This document shows, in pieces, positions 1 through 10,126 of a stretch of 64,000 nucleotides of DNA (its first letter is position 1; every line of letters starts with the position of its first letter). The DNA lies in the NCBI RefSeq assembly GCF_001571325.1, contig NZ_BCTO01000022.1, forward strand, positions 1-64,000. Reading direction: 5' to 3'. Origin of the DNA: Delftia tsuruhatensis NBRC 16741 (lineage in GTDB: Bacteria; Pseudomonadota; Gammaproteobacteria; Burkholderiales; Burkholderiaceae_C). Position numbers and translations under genes: made by a program. Under the pieces are notes generated by a model. The model did not search any database. It saw only the letters and a program-made list of their open reading frames with translations, and was not told where the DNA came from.

Positions 1-1
1 G

Positions 2-3000
2 GGCGCCGCAGCGGACGCAGCCTCGGGCGCGTGGGAAGGCATGACGGCCCTGGGCGGGCAGGAGCGCACCAACTACCCGCTGGACATGTCCATCGATGAC
101 CTGGGCCAGGGCTTTCGCCTGGTCGGGCAGGCCAGCAAGGCCGTGGGCGCGCAGCGCCTGTGCGCCTACATGCTGGCCGCCGTGGAAGGCATTGTTGCGG
201 CCCTGGCCGAAACGCCCGCGCTGCCGGCCTGCGATATCGAGCTGCTGGACCGGGATGAATGGGCGCAGCTGACGCAATGGGCGCAATCGGTGCAGTCTGG
301 ATGCAACCCGCCGCGCCGCGACGCCCAGCCCCTGGTGCACAGGCTGTTCGAGCACCAGGTGGACGAGCAGCCCCAGGCCACGGCCCTGGTCTTTGGCGAC
401 GAATGCATCAGCTATGCGCAGCTCAACCGGCGTGCCAACCGCCTTGCGCACCGCCTGATCGCCGAGGGGGTGGGCGCGGAGGTGCGCGTGGGCATTGCGG
501 TGGAACGCTCGGTGGAGATGGTGGTGGCCGTGCTGGCCGTGCTCAAGTCGGGCGCGGCCTATGTGCCCCTGGACCCCGGCTATCCGGCCGAGCGCCTGGC
601 CCACATGGTCGAGGACAGCGGCATGGCCTGCCTGCTCACGCAGTCCCGCCTGGGGCTGGAGGTGGCCGGTCGCGTGAAGGCGCTGGACCTGGATGCCATC
701 GGCGCGATGCCGGGGCCCGACCACAACCCCGGCGCCGCCGTGCATGGCGAATGCCTGGCCTATGTGATCTACACCTCGGGCTCCACCGGACGGCCCAAGG
801 GCGTGGGCATCTCCCACCGCTGCCTGGCCGAGCAGGCGCAGCTGGCCGTCGGCTTTGCCGCGCTGTCGCCGCAGGACCGCGTGCTGCAGTTCGCCACGCT
901 GAATTTCGATGGCTGCATCGAGCAGCTGTTCGCGCCGCTGGTGGCCGGCGCGGCCATGGTGCTGCGCGGGCCCGAACTCTGGGACAGCGCCACCTTCCAC
1001 AGGGAACTCATGGCCAGGCAGATCAGCGTGGCCGATCTGACCACCGCCTACTGGCTGCTGCTGGTCCAGGATTTCGCGCGCCAGGGCCTGCGCGGGTACG
1101 GGCGGCTCAGGCAGGTGCATGTGGGCGGCGAGGCCATGCCGGGCGCCGGCCTGCAGGCCTGGCGCGATGCCGGGCTGGGCCATGTGAGGCTGCTCAATGC
1201 CTATGGCCCGACCGAGGCCACCGTCACGGCCTCCCTCTTCGACTGCACGGGCGTGGTGGAAGGCGCCGGCGCGGTGCCCCAGGACCTTCCCATAGGCCGG
1301 CCCCTGGCGGGCCGGCACATGTGGGTGGTGGACGACCGGATGCGCCCCGTGCCCCTGGGCGTGGCCGGCGAGCTGTGCATAGGCGGGCCCCTGCTGTCGC
1401 GCGGCTACCTGAACCGGGCAGGGCTCAGCGCGGAGCGCTTTGTCGCCGACCCCTTCGGCCGCGATGGCGCAAGACTCTATCGCACGGGCGACCTGGTGCG
1501 CTGGAATGCGCAGGGCCAGCTGGAGTACCTGGGGCGGGTGGACCACCAGGTCAAGATCCGCGGCCTGCGCATCGAGCTGGGCGAGGTGCAGGCGCAACTG
1601 CTGGCGCTGGACGATGTGCGCGAGGCCGTGGTCGTGGCCGGCGAGGGCCCGGCGGGCACGCGGCTGCTGGCCTATGTGTCTGCCCGCAGCGGGCGCACCC
1701 TGGACGAGCAGGAGATGCGCGAGCGCCTGGCCACGGTACTGCCCGACTACATGGTGCCGGGCGCCATCATGGTGCTGGATCAGTTGCCGCAGAACGCCAA
1801 CGGCAAGCTGGACCGGCAGGCCCTGCCCGCGTTCGGCATGCCAGCCGCCAGCCAGGCGCCCGAGGGCGAACTGGAGGCGCTGCTGGCCCGTATCTGGGCC
1901 GAGGTGCTGGGCCTGGAGCAGGTGGGGCGCAGCGACAACTTCTTCGCGCTGGGCGGCGATTCCATCCTGAGCCTGCAGATCGTCTCGCGCCTGCGCCGCT
2001 TCGGCTGGAAGCTGTCGCCACGGCAGCTGTTCGAGCGGCAAAGCATTGCCGAGCTGGCGCGTGTGGCCGAGCCCGTGCAGGACGAGGCCGTGGAGCAGGA
2101 GACCCCGGTCCAAGGGAGCGTTCCCCTGCTGCCCATTCAGGCGGAGTTCTTCGAAACGGACGTGCCGCAGCGATCCCACTGGAACCAGGCCCTGCTGCTG
2201 CGCAGCATGCAGCCGCTGCAGCCTGCGCCGCTGCGCCAGGCCCTGGCCGACCTGCTGGCCCGGCACGACAGCCTGCGCCTGCGCTTTCGCCCCACGGCGC
2301 AGGGCGCCTGGGAGCAGGCCTACGCAAGCCCGTCCGAGGCCGACCTGCAGGCCCTGCTGTGGGTGCGCCAGGCGCGGGATGCCGGCGCGATCGAGGACTT
2401 GTGCGAACAGGCGCAGCGCAGCCTGGACATCGTCCACGGGCCGCTGCTGCGCGGGCTGTGCATCGAGGTGGGCGACGGCAGCTGGCGCCTGCTGCTGGTG
2501 GCCCACCACCTGGTCGTCGATGGGGTCTCCTGGCGCATCCTGCTCGAAGACCTGCGTTCGGCCTATGCCAGCCGGCTGCAGGGCCTGGAGCCCGCCAGGG
2601 TCCACAAGACCGCCAGCTACCAGCGCTGGTCGCAGGCGCTGCAGGCCCATGCCGCGCAATGCGGCGGCGAGCTGGCCTTCTGGCAGGCGCTCGCCCAGGT
2701 GCCGGCCGTCCTGCCCTGTGCCCGCCCCGAGGGGGCCAACACCCTGGCATGGCAGTCCAGCGTCGAGCTGCGGCTGGACCGCGAGCGCACCGAGGCCCTG
2801 ATCAGCCGCGCGCCGGCGGCCTACAGGACGCAGATCAACGACATCCTGCTGGCCGCCCTGGGGCGCGCCCTGTGCGCGTGGAGCGGGCAGCAGCGCATCC
2901 TCGTGGACCTGGAGGGCCATGGCCGCGAGGAGCTGTCGGCCGGCGTGGACGTCTCGCGCACCGTGGGCTGGTTCACCAGCGTCTTCCCGGTGGCGCTCGA

Positions 3001-6000
3001 TGCGGGCACAGGCCCTGGCGACGCGCTCAAGCGCGTCAAGCAAAGCCTGCGCGAGGTGCCGCTGCACGGCCTGGGCCATGGCGTGCTCAAGTACCTGGGC
3101 ACGGCGCAGCAAAGGCAGGCCATGCAGGCCTTGCCCCAGGCCAGCCTGGTCTTCAACTACCTGGGGCAGTTCGACGCAAGCTTTGACAGCGCGGCTCAAT
3201 GGCTGCCGGCTGCAGAGGGCAGCGGCATGCCGGCCGACGCCTCGGCGCCGCTGTCGCACGAGTTCACCATCAATGGCCGCGTCTACGACGGCGAGCTGGT
3301 GATGACGGCCGCCTTCAGCACGGCCCGCCACGACACCGCCGATGTGCAGGCCTGGATGGGGCGCTACCGGCAGGAACTGGAAGGGCTGATCGACCACTGC
3401 CTGAGCGGCGCGCAGGGGGTGACGCCCTCGGACTTCCCGCTGGCGAGGATCACGCAGGCGCAACTGGACGGCCTGGCCCTGCCTGCGGGCAATCTGGCGG
3501 ACCTCTATCCGCTGTCTCCCATGCAGTCGGGCATGCTGTTCCACAGCCTGTCCGATCCCTCGGGGCTGTCCTATGTCACCCAGCTGCGCATCGACGCGCA
3601 TGGCCTGGATGCCGCGCGTTTCCGAAAGGCCTGGCAGGCGGTGCTGGACCGCCATGCCGTGCTGCGCAGCGGCTTCCTGGCCGATGCGTCCCTGCCGCTG
3701 CAATGGGTGGCCAGGCAGGTCCTGCTGGACATCACCGAGCATGACTGCCGGCACAGCGAGGATGTGGCTGGGGCCCTGGATGCCCTGGCCGCCGGGCAGT
3801 TCGCGGCCTTCGACCTCAGGAAGCCGCCGCTGATGCGGCTGGCCCTGGTGCGCGTGTCCGATGGCAGCCACCACTGCATATGGACCGCCCACCACCTGCT
3901 CACGGACGGATGGAGTTCATCGAGCCTGCTGGGCGAGGTGCTGCGCGACTACAAGGGCATTGCCGTGGAGCCCGTGGACACCAGCTACCGCGACTACATC
4001 GCATGGCTGCAAGGCCTGGACCACGGGGCCAGCGAGGCCTACTGGAGGCGCCTGGTGCAGCCGCTGCACGAGCCCTCCTTGCTGGTGGATGCCCTTGCCC
4101 GGCCTGCTGTCCGGCCTGGTGCCTTGCCTGCAGCCCGGCAGGGGCACCACGAGGCCGGCGCCGCGCTGGATGCCGGTGCCACGCAGCAGCTGGTGGAGTT
4201 TGCCCAGCGCGAGCGCGTGACGGCCAACACCCTGGTGCAGGCCGCATGGTCGCTGGTGCTGGCGCGGTACACGGGCCAGGCCACGGTGGCCTTCGGGGCC
4301 ACGGTGGCAGGCCGCCCGCCCGAGCTGGCCGGCGTGGAAAGAATGCAGGGGCTGTTCATCAACACCTTGCCGGTGGTCGTGGCCTGCGACGGCGCGCTGG
4401 AGCTGGGCCCCTGGCTGCGCACGCTGCAGGCTCAGAACCTGGCCTCGCGCGAGCATGAGCAGACGTCGCTTTCGGACATCCAGCGCTGGGCGGGCAAGGG
4501 CCAGCGCGGCCTGTTCGACAGCATCCTGGTGTTCGAGAACTACCCCATGGATGCCGTGCTGTCCGCGCATGACGACCCGCATCTGCGGTTTGCGGTGACG
4601 CATGCCATCGATGTGACCTCCTATCCCATGGACCTGGAGGTGCGGCTGGGCGATGTGCTGTCGCTCAAGATGATCTACCAGAAGAGCAGCTTCGGCGATG
4701 ACACCGTGCAGGCCCTGCTGCGGCAACTGGTGCAGGTGCTGGAGTCCATGGCGAGCGAGGGCATGCACTGCCTGCGGGACATCGCCTTGCTGCCCGAGCC
4801 CGGCCGCGATGGGCCGGCGGGCACAGGCACGGGCACGGATGCCTGCCGCCCGCCGTTCCTGCCCGTGCATGCCTGCATGGCGCTGCAGGCGCGCCGGGAC
4901 CCCGGCGCGGTGGCGCTGGTCATGGGCGAGCAAACCATCAGCCATGGCGAGCTGCAGGCGCGCAGCAACCATTTCGCCAACCGCCTGGTGCAGGCCGGCG
5001 TGGGGCGCGGCGCCATCGTCGGCATCGCCATGGAGCGTTCGCTGGAAATGGTGATCTGCCTGCTGTCCGTGCTCAAGGCCGGAGCGGCCTACCTGCCCCT
5101 GGACCCTGCGTCGCCGGCCGAACGCCAGAGGTTCATGCTGGCAGACAGCGGTGCCTCCCACCTGATCGCCCACAGGGCGGCGCTGCACAAGCTGGGCACG
5201 CCGGCCGTGGCCCATCTGGTGGTGGCCGAGGAGGTGGACTTCACCCAGGCCTGCAACGCGGCGCCGGCCCATGCCGTGCACGAGCGCGACCTGGCCTATG
5301 TGATCTACACCTCGGGCTCGACCGGGCAGCCCAAGGGCGTGGTGGTCGAGCACGGGCCGCTGGCCATGCACTGCGCGGCCACGGCCGGGATCTACGGCAT
5401 GCGGGCGAACTCGCGCGAGCTGCATTTCATGTCCTTCTCGTTCGACGGCGCGCATGAGCGCTGGCTGACGGCGCTGAGCATCGGCGCCGGCCTGGTGCTG
5501 CGCGAGCCGCAGATGTGGACGGCGGAGCAGGCCTGCGAGGCCCTGCGCCACCATGGCATCTCCAATGCCGCGTTCCCTCCGGCCTATCTGGCGCAGATCG
5601 CGGACTGGGCCGCAGAGCAGTCGCAGGAGCCGCCGCCGGTGGAGTTGTATGTCTTCGGTGGCGAGGCCATGCCCAAGGCCGCCTACGACAAGGTGCGCCA
5701 GAGCCTGCGCCCGCGCCTGCTCATCAACGGCTACGGCCCCACCGAGACGGTGGTGACGCCGCTGATCTGGAAGGCCGAGGCCAGCGAGACCTTCGACTGC
5801 GCCTACGCCCCCATTGGCCGGCCGGTGGGCGAGCGCACGGTGCACATCCTGGATGCCGACCTGCACCGGGTGCCGCACGGCGTCGTGGGCGAGCTGTACA
5901 TCGGCGGCTACGGCCTGGCGCGCGGCTATCTGTCGCGCCACGGCCTGACGGCCGAGCGCTTCGTCGCCGACCCCTTCGACGACGGTGGCGGCCGCCTGTA

Positions 6001-7471
6001 CCGCACGGGGGACCTGGTGCGCGAGATGCCGGACGGCAACATCGAGTACATCGGCCGGGCCGACCACCAGGTCAAGATCCGGGGCTTTCGCATCGAGCTG
6101 GGCGAGGTCGAGAAGGCCGTCCGGGCCGTGCCCGGCGTGGTCGATGCCGCCGTGCTGGTCCAGGATGCCGGTACAGGCAAGCAGCTGGTGGCCTATGTGG
6201 TGGGGGAGGAGGGCACCGCCGCGCAGACCCTGGTCCAGCGCATCCGCCAGCAGACAGGCGAGCACCTGCCCGACTACATGCTGCCGGCCCATACGCTGGT
6301 CCTGCCCGCCTTGCCAAGACTGGTCAGCGGCAAGCTTGACCGTGGTGCGCTGCCGCTGCCGCAGGCAGATGCCGGGCGGGTTCACGTGCCACCGTCCACA
6401 GCGTCGGCCATGGCGCTGGCCCGCATCTGGCAGGAGGTGCTTGGCGTGGAACGCGTGGGCGAGACCGACAACTTCTTCGAACTGGGCGGGGACTCCCTGC
6501 TCAGCCTCAGGATGCACGCCAAGGTGCGCAAGCTGGGCGATCCGCAGCTGGACTTCAAGCTGCGCGACCTGCTGCAGCGGCCGACCATTGCCGGCCTGCT
6601 GGAGCTTCGCTCAGCCGGCGCCGGTGGAGTTGGGGGCGTCGTGGCGCTCAACGCCGTGTGTGAAGCCGCGCCACCGCTGTTTTGCGTGCATGCCGGGTTC
6701 GGCACGGTGTTTGACTACCAGCCGCTGGCGCGGGCATTGCAGGACCGGCGCACCGTCCACGCCATACCCTGCCGCAGCCTGGGCGATCCCGGCTACCGCG
6801 ACCGCTCGCTGGAGCAGATGGCCGACGACTACTGCGCGATGGTGAGGCAGGTACAGCCCGCCGGCCCCTACCACCTGCTCGGCTGGTCCCTGGGCGGCAG
6901 CCTGGCGGCCCTGATCGCAGCCCGGCTCGAAGCCCAGGGACAGACGGTGGGTTTCCTGGGACTGGTGGACCCGTTCGTGCCTGCTGGCGATGCGGCCGGG
7001 TCCCCGTCGTGGTGGGATGACTTCCGGCTCTTTGTCTCGCAGATGCTGCCCTTGGCGCGCATCGAGGACCTTGCGGACATCGATGCATCGGTGCCGCCCC
7101 GCGCCGATCTGCTGGCTGCCGCGCTGGGCCGTGATGCGTCAAGGCAGGGACCGGGAGGACCCAGCGGCCATGCCTGCATGGACGGCGCCGACCTGGCCCA
7201 GGCCTTTCTGACCACCCTGCACCTGAAGCACCTGGCGCTGCAGGCGCAGGCCCTGGCGCCCGTGCAAGCGGCGGCAAGCCTTTGGTGGAGCGATGAAACC
7301 GCGGCCGGGCACCGGCTGCGGCTCGCGCACCAGCTGCGCCAGGAGGGGGCCGAGGGGGTCGACAGGGCAGAGGGCGCGGTGATCCGCGCCGACCACTACG
7401 CCATCATGAGGAACGAGGGGCTGACGGCTGAAATCCTGGATGCCCTGGCGCTGGAGTACGCGCTGGACTGA
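2..7471 (+). CDS. delH: Nonribosomal peptide synthetase, terminal subunit (5' end outside window)
   Basis: Final NRPS of a hydroxamate-siderophore assembly line. The frame is open from base 2, so the N-terminus lies outside the window. Counting residues from the ATG at 41, the order is: tail of a condensation domain (1-90), adenylation A1 (about 100-600, core YTSGSTGRPKG near 240, NANGKLDR near 585), carrier PCP1 (LGGDSI near 638), epimerization domain (HHLVVDGVSWRIL near 821, NYLGQFD near 1038), condensation (1150-1580, HHLLTDG near 1284), A2 (core near 1753), PCP2 (LGGDSL near 2150) and a C-terminal thioesterase (GWSLGG near 2280, candidate His in ADHYAIM near 2450). The penultimate residue is therefore probably D-configured and the TE releases the product. 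The acidic A1 pocket suggests a basic substrate. The delH name rests on gene order relative to the delftibactin cluster (monooxygenase delL, formyltransferase delP) as I recall it. NRPS function is certain; the product identity is inferred. Confidence 0.93.
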   Translation, partial: GAAADAASGAWEGMTALGGQERTNYPLDMSIDDLGQGFRLVGQASKAVGAQRLCAYMLAAVEGIVAALAETPALPACDIELLDRDEWAQLTQWAQSVQSGCNPPRRDAQPLVHRLFEHQVDEQPQATALVFGDECISYAQLNRRANRLAHRLIAEGVGAEVRVGIAVERSVEMVVAVLAVLKSGAAYVPLDPGYPAERLAHMVEDSGMACLLTQSRLGLEVAGRVKALDLDAIGAMPGPDHNPGAAVHGECLAYVIYTSGSTGRPKGVGISHRCLAEQAQLAVGFAALSPQDRVLQFATLNFDGCIEQLFAPLVAGAAMVLRGPELWDSATFHRELMARQISVADLTTAYWLLLVQDFARQGLRGYGRLRQVHVGGEAMPGAGLQAWRDAGLGHVRLLNAYGPTEATVTASLFDCTGVVEGAGAVPQDLPIGRPLAGRHMWVVDDRMRPVPLGVAGELCIGGPLLSRGYLNRAGLSAERFVADPFGRDGARLYRTGDLVRWNAQGQLEYLGRVDHQVKIRGLRIELGEVQAQLLALDDVREAVVVAGEGPAGTRLLAYVSARSGRTLDEQEMRERLATVLPDYMVPGAIMVLDQLPQNANGKLDRQALPAFGMPAASQAPEGELEALLARIWAEVLGLEQVGRSDNFFALGGDSILSLQIVSRLRRFGWKLSPRQLFERQSIAELARVAEPVQDEAVEQETPVQGSVPLLPIQAEFFETDVPQRSHWNQALLLRSMQPLQPAPLRQALADLLARHDSLRLRFRPTAQGAWEQAYASPSEADLQALLWVRQARDAGAIEDLCEQAQRSLDIVHGPLLRGLCIEVGDGSWRLLLVAHHLVVDGVSWRILLEDLRSAYASRLQGLEPARVHKTASYQRWSQALQAHAAQCGGELAFWQALAQVPAVLPCARPEGANTLAWQSSVELRLDRERTEALISRAPAAYRTQINDILLAALGRALCAWSGQQRILVDLEGHGREELSAGVDVSRTVGWFTSVFPVALDAGTGPGDALKRVKQSLREVPLHGLGHGVLKYLGTAQQRQAMQALPQASLVFNYLGQFDASFDSAAQWLPAAEGSGMPADASAPLSHEFTINGRVYDGELVMTAAFSTARHDTADVQAWMGRYRQELEGLIDHCLSGAQGVTPSDFPLARITQAQLDGLALPAGNLADLYPLSPMQSGMLFHSLSDPSGLSYVTQLRIDAHGLDAARFRKAWQAVLDRHAVLRSGFLADASLPLQWVARQVLLDITEHDCRHSEDVAGALDALAAGQFAAFDLRKPPLMRLALVRVSDGSHHCIWTAHHLLTDGWSSSSLLGEVLRDYKGIAVEPVDTSYRDYIAWLQGLDHGASEAYWRRLVQPLHEPSLLVDALARPAVRPGALPAARQGHHEAGAALDAGATQQLVEFAQRERVTANTLVQAAWSLVLARYTGQATVAFGATVAGRPPELAGVERMQGLFINTLPVVVACDGALELGPWLRTLQAQNLASREHEQTSLSDIQRWAGKGQRGLFDSILVFENYPMDAVLSAHDDPHLRFAVTHAIDVTSYPMDLEVRLGDVLSLKMIYQKSSFGDDTVQALLRQLVQVLESMASEGMHCLRDIALLPEPGRDGPAGTGTGTDACRPPFLPVHACMALQARRDPGAVALVMGEQTISHGELQARSNHFANRLVQAGVGRGAIVGIAMERSLEMVICLLSVLKAGAAYLPLDPASPAERQRFMLADSGASHLIAHRAALHKLGTPAVAHLVVAEEVDFTQACNAAPAHAVHERDLAYVIYTSGSTGQPKGVVVEHGPLAMHCAATAGIYGMRANSRELHFMSFSFDGAHERWLTALSIGAGLVLREPQMWTAEQACEALRHHGISNAAFPPAYLAQIADWAAEQSQEPPPVELYVFGGEAMPKAAYDKVRQSLRPRLLINGYGPTETVVTPLIWKAEASETFDCAYAPIGRPVGERTVHILDADLHRVPHGVVGELYIGGYGLARGYLSRHGLTAERFVADPFDDGGGRLYRTGDLVREMPDGNIEYIGRADHQVKIRGFRIELGEVEKAVRAVPGVVDAAVLVQDAGTGKQLVAYVVGEEGTAAQTLVQRIRQQTGEHLPDYMLPAHTLVLPALPRLVSGKLDRGALPLPQADAGRVHVPPSTASAMALARIWQEVLGVERVGETDNFFELGGDSLLSLRMHAKVRKLGDPQLDFKLRDLLQRPTIAGLLELRSAGAGGVGGVVALNAVCEAAPPLFCVHAGFGTVFDYQPLARALQDRRTVHAIPCRSLGDPGYRDRSLEQMADDYCAMVRQVQPAGPYHLLGWSLGGSLAALIAARLEAQGQTVGFLGLVDPFVPAGDAAGSPSWWDDFRLFVSQMLPLARIEDLADIDASVPPRADLLAAALGRDASRQGPGGPSGHACMDGADLAQAFLTTLHLKHLALQAQALAPVQAAASLWWSDETAAGHRLRLAHQLRQEGAEGVDRAEGAVIRADHYAIMRNEGLTAEILDALALEYALD

Positions 7472-7481
7472 CGGGCGCCGG

Positions 7482-7518
7482 GGACGGGGGCAGGACGCCC
7501 CCGTCCATCCCGGTTTTT
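7482..7518 (+). terminator. Rho-independent terminator after the NRPS gene
   Basis: Perfect 10-bp GC stem (7482-7491 with 7497-7506, loop AGGAC). A run of six T follows at 7513-7518, offset by six bases from the stem. It sits 11 bases after the NRPS stop, so the receptor gene downstream probably has its own promoter. Confidence 0.7.
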
Positions 7519-7650
7519 TCGTGAAATCGGGGTTACACCTTGTCTCCATTTTTCTGCGCAGAACGTCTTTGGAATGCACAACAACCAGCGCCGAGGTCCG
7601 CGCTCGGTTGGTAACCAGTCTCATTCAATGCCTTTGGAAATTCTTCAGCC

Positions 7651-10050
7651 ATGCGTTCCTTGCCCCGTCAACATCTGCTGAGCCTGGCCCTTGCCACGGC
7701 CTTTGGTTCCGTCTCGTTCTGGAGCACCGAGGCGGTGGCCCAGGCCACAGGGCAGGAGGCTGCCCAAGTGTTCGATATCCATGTGCCGGCCCAGGCCCTG
7801 GCTTCGGCCATCAACGAGCTGTCCCGCCAGGCGGGAACCCAGATGTTTGCCGCAGGCGACTTGGTGACCGGGCTCAGTTCCCGCGCCGTCAACGGCCGCC
7901 TGACATCGGAGCAGGCCTTGCGGGAGCTGCTGGCCGGCACGTCCCTGGAAGCCATCAGGACGAACAACGGAGGCTTCGCCATCCGCCGTCCCGCGGTCTC
8001 CGGCGCGACCTTGCCGACCATCAACGTCACGGACAGCGAAACCGCAACCGGCCCCGTGCAGGGCTATGTCGCCCGGCGCAGCTCAACGGGCACGAAGACC
8101 GATACGCCCATCCTGGAGACACCGCAGTCCATCACGGTCATCGGTGCCCAGGAGATCGAGACGCTGAAGTCGCAAAGCCTGCAGGATGCGCTGGGCTACG
8201 CCGCCGGCGTCACCCGCGCCGAGGGCCTGGACCGTACCTCGGACAGCCTGTACCTGCGCGGATTCCGCACCACGGGCATGTACCGGGACGGCAGCCTGTT
8301 CACGGCCAACATCTACGACGGACGGCAGGAGCCCTACGGCCTGGAGCGCATCGAGCTGCTCAAGGGCGCCTCTTCGGTGATTTTCGGCTCGGTCTCCCCG
8401 GGCGGCGTGGTCAACACCGTGAGCAAGCGGCCCACCACGGAAAAAATCCGGGAGCTGAACATCGACGCCGGAAGCTTCGGGCGCAGGCAGGTCTCGGGTG
8501 ATTTTGCGGGTGCCCTGGACGACGAGGGCAAATGGTCCTACCGGCTGGTGGCGCTCAAGCGCGACAGCGACAGCTTCATCGACCGTGTCCCCGATGACAG
8601 AACCTATGTCGCCCCATCGCTCAAGTGGCAGCCCGATGCGAATACCTCGCTGACACTGTTGGCCGAGGTCCAGAAGGACCGCACCACCTACGTCTACGGG
8701 CTGCCCGCCTACGGCACCCTGCTGCCCAACATCAATGGACAGATTCCCCGCAACCGCTTCATCGGAGAGGCGGGGCGGGACAAATTCGATCTGGACCGCT
8801 ACTCCATCGGCTATCTCTTCGAACATGCCTTTTCCGAGAAGCTCAAGCTCAGGAACAGCATGCGCTACTACAACGCAAAGAGCAGCTACTTCAGCACGGA
8901 CGGCTGGGGCCTGTCCGCCGACCAGCGCTCGGTGGTGGAGCGCTACTACCAGCCGCGCTGGGACCGCTCGTCGGCCTTCGTGACCGATACCTCGCTGCAG
9001 TACCAGCTGGACCAGGGCCGCATCAAGCACACCATGCTGGTGGGCTTCGACTACGCCCTGCCAAAGCACGAGACCGAGCGCTATGAACAGCAGGCCGCCG
9101 ACCTCGATGTCTTCAACCCGGTCTACGGCAAGCCGGTGGGCCCTGTCTCCCCCTACTACCGATCGTCCTGGAAGAACGACTACAAGCGCCTCGGCATCTA
9201 TGCGCAGGACCAGATCAAGATCGATGACAAGTGGGTGGTTCTGCTGGGCGGCCGCTATGACAAGGTCCGCTTCAACGAGACGAACTTCTTCACCGGGGAC
9301 GTGAGCGCGGCCAATGAGAAAAGCTCGGCCTTCACGGGCCGGGTGGGCGTGGTCTATCTCGCCGCCAATGGCCTTGCCCCCTTCTTCAGCTACAGCGAGT
9401 CCTTCGAGCCCACCCAGGGCCAGGACCGCCTTGGATCGCGGTTCAAGCCCACGACGGGGCAGCAGTACGAGGCCGGTGTCCGCTACCAGCCCAGCGGCTC
9501 CAGGGCCATGGTTTCGGCGGCGGTCTTCCAGCTCACCCGCCAGAACCTGCTCGTGCCCGATCCCCAGGACGCCAGCAGGGCGTTCAACATACAGGCCGGT
9601 GAAGTCCGCTCCCGCGGCTTCGAGCTGGAGGCGCGAAGCTCCATCGGCCGCAATGTGAACATCATTGCCGCCTATGCCTACACGGATGCGCGCACCACGC
9701 AGGCAAGCCCCCTGCAGCCGGACGAGCTGGGCAAGCGCTCCATCGGCGTGCCCTACAACCAGATATCGCTGTGGGGCGACTACAGCTTTGGCGACTTCGG
9801 GCTTGCCGGCCTCAAGGTGGGCATGGGCGCCAGGTACCTGGGCCAGACACGCGGCCTGGCCTATGGCGTTCCCGTCTCGCTGCCGGCGTTCACCCTGGTG
9901 GATGCCATGGTCAGCTACACCACCGGACCCTGGCGCTTCGCCCTGAACCTCACCAACCTGACCGACAAGACCTATATCGCCAGCTGCTCCTACGGCTGCT
10001 TCTACGGCGAGCCCCGCAAGGTGATCGGCACGGCCACCTATCGCTGGTAA
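7651..10050 (+). CDS. TonB-dependent siderophore receptor with STN signalling domain
   Basis: Outer-membrane receptor of 799 aa for uptake of the ferric siderophore, FpvA/FhuA class. Residues 1-31 look like a signal peptide. Residues about 45-110 form a secretin/TonB N-terminal (STN) domain, which in the FecA/FpvA family contacts the FecR-type anti-sigma factor. The plug domain follows (about 150-265: TPQSITVIGAQEI, LRGFRTTGMYRDG, ERIELLKGASSVIFG). A beta-barrel then runs to a terminal aromatic residue (TYRW), as usual for this family. The convergent fecR and ECF sigma genes next to it fit a surface-signalling trio. The cognate ligand is presumably the product of the adjacent NRPS. By position it would be delI, but I do not recognise the gene well enough to use that symbol. 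Confidence 0.93.
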   Translation: MRSLPRQHLLSLALATAFGSVSFWSTEAVAQATGQEAAQVFDIHVPAQALASAINELSRQAGTQMFAAGDLVTGLSSRAVNGRLTSEQALRELLAGTSLEAIRTNNGGFAIRRPAVSGATLPTINVTDSETATGPVQGYVARRSSTGTKTDTPILETPQSITVIGAQEIETLKSQSLQDALGYAAGVTRAEGLDRTSDSLYLRGFRTTGMYRDGSLFTANIYDGRQEPYGLERIELLKGASSVIFGSVSPGGVVNTVSKRPTTEKIRELNIDAGSFGRRQVSGDFAGALDDEGKWSYRLVALKRDSDSFIDRVPDDRTYVAPSLKWQPDANTSLTLLAEVQKDRTTYVYGLPAYGTLLPNINGQIPRNRFIGEAGRDKFDLDRYSIGYLFEHAFSEKLKLRNSMRYYNAKSSYFSTDGWGLSADQRSVVERYYQPRWDRSSAFVTDTSLQYQLDQGRIKHTMLVGFDYALPKHETERYEQQAADLDVFNPVYGKPVGPVSPYYRSSWKNDYKRLGIYAQDQIKIDDKWVVLLGGRYDKVRFNETNFFTGDVSAANEKSSAFTGRVGVVYLAANGLAPFFSYSESFEPTQGQDRLGSRFKPTTGQQYEAGVRYQPSGSRAMVSAAVFQLTRQNLLVPDPQDASRAFNIQAGEVRSRGFELEARSSIGRNVNIIAAYAYTDARTTQASPLQPDELGKRSIGVPYNQISLWGDYSFGDFGLAGLKVGMGARYLGQTRGLAYGVPVSLPAFTLVDAMVSYTTGPWRFALNLTNLTDKTYIASCSYGCFYGEPRKVIGTATYRW

Positions 10051-10066
10051 GCGGGCATGGGCCATG

Positions 10067-10104
10067 GGCCACGGCTGGAGCGATCCGGCCGTGGCCTTTT
10101 CTTT
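10067..10104 (+). terminator. Terminator between receptor and convergent fecR
   Basis: Perfect 9-bp stem GGCCACGGC (10067-10075) with GCCGTGGCC (10088-10096), followed by TTTTCTTT. It lies 17 bases past the receptor stop and separates it from the convergent fecR-type gene ending at 10127. Confidence 0.75.
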
Positions 10105-10126
10105 GTCGGGGAACCGAAGGCGCCGT

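Noticed and set aside
3917..6517. Long open frame on the minus strand inside the NRPS gene (about 866 codons)
   Set aside because: It is antisense to clear A, C and PCP domain sequence, has biased His/Gln/Gly composition and no family pattern; a product of GC-rich codon structure.
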